A DNA stretch of 13,715 nt from JBBRLG01 sp038231495 (GTDB lineage: Bacteria > Planctomycetota > Planctomycetia > Gemmatales > Gemmataceae), in the NCBI GenBank assembly GCA_038231495.1, contig JBBRLG010000141.1, positions 1 to 13,715 of the forward strand, read 5' to 3'. This document shows, piece after piece, positions 7,569 through 13,715 of the stretch. How positions within the stretch are numbered: position 1 is the stretch's first letter; the number at the start of each line of letters is the position of its first letter. The notes under the pieces were generated by a model that ran no database searches, was not told where the DNA came from, and saw only the letters and a program-made list of their open reading frames with translations. Both the position numbers and the translations under genes were made by a program.

Positions 7569-7590
7569 AAATCACGAGTACATTTGAAAC
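7569..7590. repeat. 22-bp direct repeat, copy 2 (3' end of yraN)
   Basis: Partner of 7091-7112 with one mismatch. Here it encodes the last residues of yraN (FQMYS) and its stop codon. The flanking bases on both sides of the two copies do not match, so the repeat boundaries are sharp. Confidence 0.75.
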
Positions 7591-7985
7591 CGTCCAACCG
7601 CGTCAAACGCCTGGCGGTGGTGGACGATCGTCGGCTCCCGTTGGCCGTCGGGCCAGCTTATCGCCAGCACGTCGAATCGCGCCGGGTACTCAAGAAGATG
7701 GCGTTCGCGTAGGAAGTGTAGGGCCAGGCGCGTGAGGCGTTGTTGCTTCACGGCATCGACGGAAGCCGCCGCCCGGTTGGGGTCGTCGCTGCCCGTGGAG
7801 CGGACTTCGACGAAGACCAGCGTCTTGCCGTCGAGCGCGACGAGATCGAGTTCGCCGTACACGCAGGAGTAGTTGCGTTTGAGGATGCGGTAGCCGAGGC
7901 GTTGCAAAAAGCGCGCGGCGGCACGTTCCGAACGGGTGCCGAACCAGCGCCTCCACCACGGCAACCGGGCCGGAGACTCGGGCAT
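7572..7985 (-). CDS. yraN: YraN family protein (UPF0102), endonuclease-like fold
   Basis: Predicted 137-residue cytoplasmic protein of the UPF0102 family, related by fold to Holliday-junction resolvase/restriction-type nucleases; its biological role is unsettled. Visible: GTRSERAAARFLQRLGYRILKRNY at the N-terminus, the core GELDLVALDGKTLVFVEVRS (the ELD...ExR pattern of this nuclease-like fold), then AVDAVKQQRLTRLALHFL and RFDVLAI. The length is a little above the usual 115-130. The ATG at 7985 has GAGGTG about 6 nt upstream. It follows rplS with a palindrome in between; association of yraN with the trmD-rplS cluster is common in bacteria. Its last codons are shared with a 22-bp repeat copy 478 bases away. 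Confidence 0.9.
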   Translation of the reverse strand: MPESPARLPWWRRWFGTRSERAAARFLQRLGYRILKRNYSCVYGELDLVALDGKTLVFVEVRSTGSDDPNRAAASVDAVKQQRLTRLALHFLRERHLLEYPARFDVLAISWPDGQREPTIVHHRQAFDAVGRFQMYS

Positions 7986-7999
7986 GGAACACCTCGGGC

Positions 8000-8047
8000 T
8001 TGCCGCTGGCGGCTTTGCGCCGCGGAGCGCAAAGCCGCTAGCGGCAA
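8000..8047. repeat. 21-bp inverted repeat between rplS and yraN
   Basis: Arms 8000-8020 and 8027-8047 pair at 20 of 21 positions around a 6-base loop. It belongs to the same family as 3213-3254, sharing the GCGGCTTTGCG inner part. It sits 15 bases upstream of the yraN start codon, next to its ribosome binding site, and 7 bases beyond the rplS stop. It may therefore reduce read-through or stabilise the ribosomal mRNA. Confidence 0.8.
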
Positions 8048-8054
8048 TACGGGT

Positions 8055-8435
8055 TCAGCTCAATGGCGTTTGCGTCTTCGGCGCCTTGGGCTTGCGCTCG
8101 CGGAGGCGGGTCGCCTTACCCACGCGGTCGCGCAGGTAGTACAACTTCGCCCGGCGCGTGACGCCCGTGCGCTTCACCTCGATCTTCGCGATCTTCGGCG
8201 AATGCACCGGGAATTGGCGCTCGACGCCTTCGCCTTGCACGATGCGCCGCACCGTGAACATCTCGCGCGTGCTCCCGCCGCGGCGGGCGATCACGACGCC
8301 GCTGTAAACCTGGATGCGCTCCTTTTGGCCTTCCAGGATACGCAAGTGAACGTCCACCGTGTCGCCGATCTCGAACTTCGGCATTTCTGGCTTCAGCGCC
8401 GCGGTTTCAACCAGGGCCATCAATCGGTTTTGCAT
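8055..8435 (-). CDS. rplS: 50S ribosomal protein L19
   Basis: Predicted 126-residue ribosomal protein L19, located at the interface between the 30S and 50S subunits. Family features are clear: PKFEIGDTVDVHLRILEGQKERIQVYSGVVIARRG, STREMFTVRRI, GVERQFPVHSPKIAKIEVKRTGVTRRAKLYYLRDRVGKATRLRERK. I chose the ATG at 8435 (MQNRLMALVE) because AAGG lies 8 nt upstream; an ATG two codons earlier (8441) is closer to the Shine-Dalgarno sequence and cannot be excluded. The start lies inside the 3' end of trmD (29-nt overlap), so translation is probably coupled. A GCCGCTTGCGG-type palindrome follows the stop. Confidence 0.96.
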   Translation of the reverse strand: MQNRLMALVETAALKPEMPKFEIGDTVDVHLRILEGQKERIQVYSGVVIARRGGSTREMFTVRRIVQGEGVERQFPVHSPKIAKIEVKRTGVTRRAKLYYLRDRVGKATRLRERKPKAPKTQTPLS

Positions 8436-9144
8436 GGTCATCACCTTCTTTCGCCGTGAATGTCTTGTCTGCTGCGCGGCCCGCGTCACGGACGCTGCGG
8501 GCCTGTGCTTGCTCTTGCCGCCACCGGGCAATGGCCAGGTGGTTGCCGTTGAGCAGGACTTCCGGCACCGCCATGCCGCGAAACTCACGCGGTCGCGTAA
8601 ACTGCGGGTATTCCAGGAGTCCCTCGTCGCTGTGCGACTCCTCCGTCACACTCTCCGGGTCGCCTAGTACGCCGGGCACATAGCGGATCACCGTGTCGAT
8701 CACGGTCATCGCCGGCACCTCGCCGCCGTTGCAAACGAAGTCGCCGACCGAAATCGCGCGCGGCCGCAAGCCCAGGCGGATACGCTCGTCGAACCCCTCG
8801 TAACGGCCGCACAACAGCACAATGCGCTGGTGCGTCGCCAGTTCTTGCACGACCCTTTGCGTCAGTCGCTCGCCCGCCGGCGTCAACATCACCAGTAGGC
8901 CGGGGTCGGGTGCCTGCGGTTGGACCGCCTCGACCGCGGCGAACACGGGTTCGGGCATCAACACCATGCCCGGCCCGCCGCCGAACGGGCGGTCGTCAAC
9001 GCAGTGATGTTTGCCCGGCGCCCAATCGCGGATGTTCCACAGGTGAATCTCCACGAGGCCGTTCTGGAGCGCGCGTTTCAGAAGACTCTGCGACAGGTAG
9101 CCTTGGAAGATCTCCGGAAACAGCGTCAGCACATCGAAGCGCAT
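8407..9144 (-). CDS. trmD: tRNA (guanine37-N1)-methyltransferase
   Basis: Predicted 245-residue SPOUT methyltransferase that makes m1G37 in tRNAs reading CNN codons, using S-adenosylmethionine, and prevents +1 frameshifting. Visible: MRFDVLTLFPE, DDRPFGGGPGMV (51-61), LLCGRYEGFDERI (110-122), the trefoil-knot segment ISVGDFVCNGGEVPAM (131-146), GLLEYPQFTRP and LLNGNHLAIARWR (197-209). The catalytic region, usually with Asp-Ser (E. coli Asp169), reads TEESHSDEG, with Glu169 at the aligned position. The length is normal. The ATG at 9144 lies 10 nt after the rpsP stop, which implies one mRNA and coupling; a clear Shine-Dalgarno sequence is lacking. Its 3' end overlaps rplS by 29 nt. Confidence 0.95.
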   Translation of the reverse strand: MRFDVLTLFPEIFQGYLSQSLLKRALQNGLVEIHLWNIRDWAPGKHHCVDDRPFGGGPGMVLMPEPVFAAVEAVQPQAPDPGLLVMLTPAGERLTQRVVQELATHQRIVLLCGRYEGFDERIRLGLRPRAISVGDFVCNGGEVPAMTVIDTVIRYVPGVLGDPESVTEESHSDEGLLEYPQFTRPREFRGMAVPEVLLNGNHLAIARWRQEQAQARSVRDAGRAADKTFTAKEGDDHAKPIDGPG

Positions 9145-9154
9145 TAGGGGTCAA

Positions 9155-9472
9155 TCAGGCCTTGGCCGGTTCGGTCGGAGCGGCGGCCGTCTGCCCCGAA
9201 GCGGCGGCAGCTTCCTTCTCCTCGAACTTGGTCATGTACTTCTTGAAGAAGATGGCCACCTTCTCGGACGGCAACGCGCCGACGCTTAGCCAATACTTGA
9301 TGCGGGCCGGCCGCAAGGTGACGCGCTCGTCCGTTATCTTGACGTGCGGGTCGTAGGTGCCGAGTTCCTCGACCACGCGGCCGTCGCGCGGCTGGCGGCG
9401 GTCGATGGCCACGATGCGGAAATAATGACGGTGCTTGCGGCCCATCATCTTCATGCGGATACAAACTGCCAC
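9155..9472 (-). CDS. rpsP: 30S ribosomal protein S16
   Basis: Predicted 105-residue S16, an early-binding 30S assembly protein. It starts MAVCIRMKMMGRKHRHYFRIVAID, followed by RQPRDGRVVEELGTYDP, ARIKYWLSVGALPSEKVAIFFKK and an Ala/Glu-rich tail (EEKEAAAASGQTAAAPTEPAKA) that is low-complexity and variable in the family. The start is a GTG at 9472 with AGGAAGG about 7 nt upstream. It lies between ffh and trmD in the classic order, but rimM, which usually follows rpsP, is absent. Confidence 0.96.
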   Translation of the reverse strand: MAVCIRMKMMGRKHRHYFRIVAIDRRQPRDGRVVEELGTYDPHVKITDERVTLRPARIKYWLSVGALPSEKVAIFFKKYMTKFEEKEAAAASGQTAAAPTEPAKA

Positions 9473-9502
9473 GTTAGTCCCTTCCTCTCAGGAGTCTTGT
9501 CC

Positions 9503-9546
9503 GCCGCTTGCGGCGTTGCGGGAAAGACCGCTACGCCGCAAGCGGC
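9503..9546. repeat. 19-bp inverted repeat between ffh and rpsP
   Basis: Arms 9503-9521 and 9528-9546 pair at 18 of 19 positions around gaaaga. It shares the GCCGCTTGCGGC core with the palindromes at 3213-3254 and 1110-1156. It lies 10 bases beyond the ffh stop and 30 bases upstream of the rpsP start, so it could separate or process the ffh and rpsP parts of the transcript. Confidence 0.8.
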
Positions 9547-9556
9547 CATTCTATCA

Positions 9557-11011
<1,455 letters not shown>

Positions 11012-11092
11012 CGCTTCTCGCCCAACCCTACCCGCATTGACGAAAACAGCGCCCGGCGGCTGCCGCGCGCTCCCCAATGGGGTAAACCGCCA

Positions 11093-11121
11093 ATTATAGC
11101 GGAAACGCCGCCAACGTGCAA
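11093..11121 (-). promoter_or_regulatory. sigma70-like promoter for ffh
   Basis: On the minus strand, a perfect -10 TATAAT (11093-11098) is preceded, after 17 bases, by TTGCAC (11116-11121), which has the TTG of the -35 consensus. The transcript would start near 11086, about 75 nt upstream of the ffh ATG. Confidence 0.6.
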
Positions 11122-11163
11122 CGGCTCCAAATGGCGAACCGGCTGCGTGGGTAAGCGGCGGGA

Positions 11164-11222
11164 TAACCGTTCACCGGCATCAACTGCTCCCCCCCTTGCG
11201 AAGGGGGGGAGTGAACGGTTAC
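11164..11222. repeat. short G-tract palindrome, deletion form of the 1897-2044 element
   Basis: Outer arms 11164-11174 and 11211-11221 are perfect 11-bp complements; inside, TCCCCCCCTT-GCG-AAGGGGGGGA (11188-11210) forms a perfect hairpin. Its left 46 bases match 1906-1951 at 44 positions, and its right 22 bases (11201-11222) match 2017-2038 exactly. It lacks the middle of the longer element. It sits just beyond the stop at 11228 and may end the four-gene minus-strand group. Confidence 0.85.
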
Positions 11223-11227
11223 CCCGA

Positions 11228-11539
11228 TCAAACCTGAATGCGCGGTGCGGTGTGGCCGTTGTGGGGCTGGTTCTTGAGGTGCAACATCTCATTATGCCGC
11301 CGCTCGTGGTGGTACATAAGCCCGACAAAGGCGACGCCGACGCCGACCAGTGCCGCGATGAGAAGCACGACGATAATGACCATTAACGCGGGGTCAACGT
11401 GGTGCCAATCCATGGGAATGATGTGGTTGTCGTTGTCCCGCTGGATAATGCTCTGGTAGCGCATGCCGATGCCGACCGCAGCCAACCCGAGGCCGATAAA
11501 CGCTCCCGCCGCCATGATACTGCCGCACAATGCGCGCAT
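11228..11539 (-). CDS. small membrane protein with two predicted transmembrane helices
   Basis: Predicted 103-residue protein. Helix 1 is residues about 6-27 (GSIMAAGAFIGLGLAAVGIGM) and helix 2 about 51-76 (ALMVIIVVLLIAALVGVGVAFVGLMY). Between them is a hydrophilic loop RYQSIIQRDNDNHIIPMDWHHVDP, and the tail is His/Asn-rich (HHERRHNEMLHLKNQPHNGH). I do not recognise the family. The ATG at 11539 has GGAG 7 nt upstream. It lies 55 bases downstream of the 54-residue gene and probably shares its transcript with the ferritin-like and M48 genes. The His-rich loop and tail could bind metal, but that is only a suggestion. Confidence 0.7.
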   Translation of the reverse strand: MRALCGSIMAAGAFIGLGLAAVGIGMRYQSIIQRDNDNHIIPMDWHHVDPALMVIIVVLLIAALVGVGVAFVGLMYHHERRHNEMLHLKNQPHNGHTAPRIQV

Positions 11540-11594
11540 GCCGATCTCCTTTGGTAGAAGTTAGTAGTTTTGGGTGTGAGGGGTGCAATAGACG

Positions 11595-11759
11595 TTAATG
11601 CCCGCCCATGAAATTCATCATACCGCCGCATACCAGCAGGATGCCGGCCAGGATGATGAGCAGACTGCCGCACCCGCACCCGCCCCAGGGGCCGTGCGGA
11701 CCCTGCGGGTTAAAGTAGCCGCCGCCGCCGAACAAAGGGTTGCCACCGCCCATGCTCAT
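11595..11759 (-). CDS. 54-residue glycine-rich small membrane protein
   Basis: A short gene starting at the ATG at 11759, with GGAG exactly 8 nt upstream (11768-11771), and stopping with TAA at 11595-11597. The product starts MSMGGGNPLFGGGGYFNPQG, followed by GPWGGCGCG, then a single hydrophobic segment SLLIILAGILLVCGGMM (32-48) and NFMGGH. It therefore has a Gly/aromatic-rich head with a Cys-Gly-Cys motif and one membrane helix. The strong ribosome binding site and its place between two co-directional genes support real translation. I know no function for it. Such glycine-rich single-helix peptides are easily missed by annotation. Confidence 0.65.
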   Translation of the reverse strand: MSMGGGNPLFGGGGYFNPQGPHGPWGGCGCGSLLIILAGILLVCGGMMNFMGGH

Positions 11760-11837
11760 AACGAACTCTCCTGAAGGAAAAGGGGAAAACTCACCTACGC
11801 CGCGGCCATCCGACGGCGCACGACCTGCCGCTCGCCG

Positions 11838-12752
11838 CTATTTCACGACGTGGCCCGAATTGAACGCCTGCAACCCGGCCTTCGCCTGGGGCACCCACGC
11901 CTTCATTTGAGCGATGCGATGGGCGTCACTGGGGTGGTCGGAAAAGATTTCGGGCAATTTGCCCGGGCCACTCCGGTCGGCCATGCCCTGCCAGAGTTTG
12001 ACACACTCGTCGGGGTTGTAACCGGCGAACGTCATCAGGAAGAGGCCGATGTGGTCCGCCTCGGATTCCTGTTGGCGCTCGTAGGCCAGGCCGCTAAACG
12101 AAGAACCGGCGGCCATTAAGCCGGACATATGGTCGCGCTGCTCCACGCTCAGGCTATCGAAGTTGAAGTTCGCGCCTTTGAGCGCCGTCCACGAACGGCC
12201 CTCGCGGTAGATGCGCTCGCTAGAGTGGTGGGCCAGGGCGTGGCCGATCTCATGGCCCATGACTGCCGCCAACTCGTCCTCGGTGGTCGCCACGTCAAAT
12301 AGCCCGGAGAAGACCGCCACCTTGCCGCCCGGCAGGCAAAAGGCGTTTACTTGTTTCTCGTCGATGAGGGTAAAGACCCACTCCATTTTGCGCTCGTCGA
12401 AGTGGAGATTGATTTCGCGCTGGAGCGGCTTGATCTCCGAAGCGCGGACGATCTTCTCGCCGACGCGCTTGACCTTCTCGGCATTCTCGCCGCGAGTAAC
12501 AATTTTTGCACGGTTTTTTTGCAGCACTTCCTGGTACGCCTGTCGGCCGAGCGAAAGTTCTTGGTCGGCCGTCAGCCCCAGGTATTGCGTGCGGTGGCCG
12601 GGACCTTCACCCTGGCCTTGAGCGCCGCCACCCTCAGGGCCGGCGTCCCTACCGCCACCGCAGCCGAGACCGACGACGAGTCCGAGGACCACGCCAGCCG
12701 TGGCAACGCCGAGCAATGCGGAACGGCGAAGGGAAACAAACTTCGTGCGCAT
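11838..12752 (-). CDS. M48-family zinc metalloprotease, probable lipoprotein
   Basis: Predicted 304-residue periplasmic or envelope metalloprotease of the M48 (BepA/LoiP-like) group, which degrades or refolds misfolded envelope proteins. The N-terminus has RTKFVSLRR, a hydrophobic run and Cys31 in VGLGCGGG, an imperfect lipobox followed by a Gly-rich linker. The catalytic HEIGH is at 167-171 within VMGHEIGHALAHHSSER; the third zinc ligand is Glu231 in QQESEADHIG; and FSDHPSDAHRI (270-280) is typical of the family. GGKVAVFSGLF precedes the active site as usual. I chose the ATG at 12752 (GGGG about 7 nt upstream) over an in-frame GTG at 12764. It lies 53 bases after the ferritin-like gene, so it is probably cotranscribed. 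Confidence 0.9.
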   Translation of the reverse strand: MRTKFVSLRRSALLGVATAGVVLGLVVGLGCGGGRDAGPEGGGAQGQGEGPGHRTQYLGLTADQELSLGRQAYQEVLQKNRAKIVTRGENAEKVKRVGEKIVRASEIKPLQREINLHFDERKMEWVFTLIDEKQVNAFCLPGGKVAVFSGLFDVATTEDELAAVMGHEIGHALAHHSSERIYREGRSWTALKGANFNFDSLSVEQRDHMSGLMAAGSSFSGLAYERQQESEADHIGLFLMTFAGYNPDECVKLWQGMADRSGPGKLPEIFSDHPSDAHRIAQMKAWVPQAKAGLQAFNSGHVVK

Positions 12753-12805
12753 GTGCGACCCCACCTGGGTTTGAGCCTTGGCATCGGTTTACGATCGGCC
12801 AGCCG

Positions 12806-13288
12806 CTACGCCATTTCCTCGGGGGACGACACGTCGGGCACGTCCTTGCCCAGGGCGGTCGCCAGGTCCGTCTGATGTTCCTGCTCGTTGACGAGGATGC
12901 CGCGAATCTGCTCGGCGATGGCGTACTCGCCCAGCGCCTCGCACTGGCGGACGCGCTCGCGGTAGTTGCGAATCGTCTCGTTCTCGTTGTCCAGGTCGAA
13001 CTGGAGCATGTCGGTGGTTGATTCGGAGGTCTTGACCGGCTTGGGCGTCACCGTCGGCATGCCGCCGAGGTAGTCGATGTTTTTGGAGATGATGAGCGCG
13101 TGCGTCAGTTCCTCCGCCGCGTGCTTTTCCAGTTCATCGGCAATGTTCATGTAGGCCGCGCCCTTGATCGCCTGGGAGTACACGACGTAGGCGATGATGG
13201 CCTGGTATTCGCGCGACAGGTCTTCGTTTAGCAGGGCGATCAGTTTCTCGCGCGTTATCTTTCCAGCCTTGTCCGCTTTGTCCGCCAT
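12806..13288 (-). CDS. ferritin-like diiron protein (bacterioferritin/Dps-like)
   Basis: Predicted 160-residue four-helix-bundle protein of the ferritin-like superfamily. The four expected diiron ligand sites are visible: Glu27 in NEDLSREYQA, Glu60 and His63 in HAAEELTHA, an acidic group in DNENETIRNYRERV (about 102-104), and Glu135/His138 in LVNEQEHQTDL. This fits iron oxidation and storage or peroxide protection; which subgroup is uncertain. A charged Lys/Asp N-terminus (MADKADKAGK) precedes helix 1, and the C-terminus is acidic. The ATG at 13288 is supported by GGAG about 6 nt upstream; in-frame starts further out (to 13309) lack one. It is the first gene of the probable four-gene minus-strand group. 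Confidence 0.87.
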   Translation of the reverse strand: MADKADKAGKITREKLIALLNEDLSREYQAIIAYVVYSQAIKGAAYMNIADELEKHAAEELTHALIISKNIDYLGGMPTVTPKPVKTSESTTDMLQFDLDNENETIRNYRERVRQCEALGEYAIAEQIRGILVNEQEHQTDLATALGKDVPDVSSPEEMA

Positions 13289-13715
13289 GAGGAACTCCGT
13301 AATAAGCAAATCCTGGTAACGGCGGTCTCCATTAGCAAATCAGATGCCAGCGGTGGACGATTAGCACGCCGATGGGTTTATGGCGCTGCTTCGACGCCAT
13401 TTTTAGGCGAGCCGGGAGGGCTTTGCACAAAAATGTCATTTTGGCAGCTAGGCGAGTCCGCCAAAGACCTTGCAGTCCTCCCCGGTTGGCGGACCGGGTT
13501 CAAAAGCGGCCCGCGCGCGGCAACCAGTGGAATTCGTTTCATTCGCCCACCCCCACACCCCCCCGAACGAATTTCCCAAGGTGGAACTTCTGGCCGGGCA
13601 AAGACTTAAAGCATTCGGCCCCGGAGGCGCCGCCGCGCCACGTCCTGGAACCCAGGCTACGTCCTTTGCCACCCGCGTTTGAACCATGCCCGTTCGCCAC
13701 TCCACCACCGTCTTC
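13289..13715. other. intergenic region with inverted repeats, no supported gene
   Basis: I see no convincing gene in these 427 bases. The open frames at 13448-13708 (minus) and 13470-13682 (plus) have low-complexity or unrecognised products and no ribosome binding sites. Inverted repeats are present: gtccgccaa at 13456-13464 with ttggcggac at 13486-13494 (9 bp, perfect), and aattcgtt at 13531-13538 with aacgaatt at 13566-13573. The promoter of the ferritin-like gene should lie in 13289-13440, but no pair of boxes stands out. The right edge may belong to a gene outside the window. Confidence 0.5.

Noticed and set aside
13375..13410. Small hairpin (atggcg...cgccat) followed by TTTTT as a terminator
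   Set aside because: The stem is only 6 bp, and no plus-strand gene lies upstream to be terminated.
13448..13708. 86-residue minus-strand frame near the right edge
   Set aside because: There is no ribosome binding site, the composition is compatible with chance, and it overlaps inverted repeats and a C-rich run.

Overview
The window looks like chromosomal DNA of a high-GC planctomycete, most likely of the Gemmata/Gemmatales type. That is an inference from GC-rich third positions, the DUF4214 remnant, an S16-TrmD-L19 cluster without rimM, and short GC-rich palindromes packed into the intergenic gaps. No database search was possible.

Layout. 1-923: an intergenic palindrome, then a minus-strand TIM-barrel sugar phosphate isomerase/epimerase-like gene. 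924-1893: a repeat-rich gap, then a plus-strand adenylylsulfate kinase gene (cysC). 1894-3212: a long composite palindrome, a quiet lower-GC stretch with a good predicted promoter, and an alpha/beta-hydrolase-fold gene whose catalytic Ser and Asp positions read Arg and Asn. 3255-5286: hslV-hslU on the minus strand, encoding the two-part ATP-dependent HslVU protease, separated by a strongly palindromic intercistronic spacer. 5491-6681: a secreted, membrane-anchored TPM-domain-like protein and a small AF2212-type antitoxin-like protein, both plus strand.

6690-7570 looks like a scar. It has a DUF4214 C-terminal fragment without a start, a small intact gene of unknown function, and a 22-bp near-identical direct repeat matching the 3' end of yraN. 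7572-11011 is a minus-strand housekeeping block, ffh-rpsP-trmD-rplS-yraN (SRP GTPase, ribosomal protein S16, tRNA m1G37 methyltransferase, ribosomal protein L19, UPF0102 protein), with a sigma70-like promoter upstream of ffh. trmD and rplS overlap by 29 nt. 11228-13288 is a second minus-strand group of four genes: ferritin-like protein, M48 metalloprotease (probable lipoprotein), a 54-residue glycine-rich membrane peptide, and a two-helix membrane protein. It ends at a G-tract palindrome. 13289-13715 has no gene I can support, only inverted repeats.

Most of the window is ordinary housekeeping content. The points worth a second look are the apparently dead hydrolase, the yraN 3'-end duplication, the families of dispersed intergenic palindromes (one pair shows a full-length element and its internal deletion derivative), the unannotated 54-aa gene, and substitutions at key positions of HslU and TrmD.
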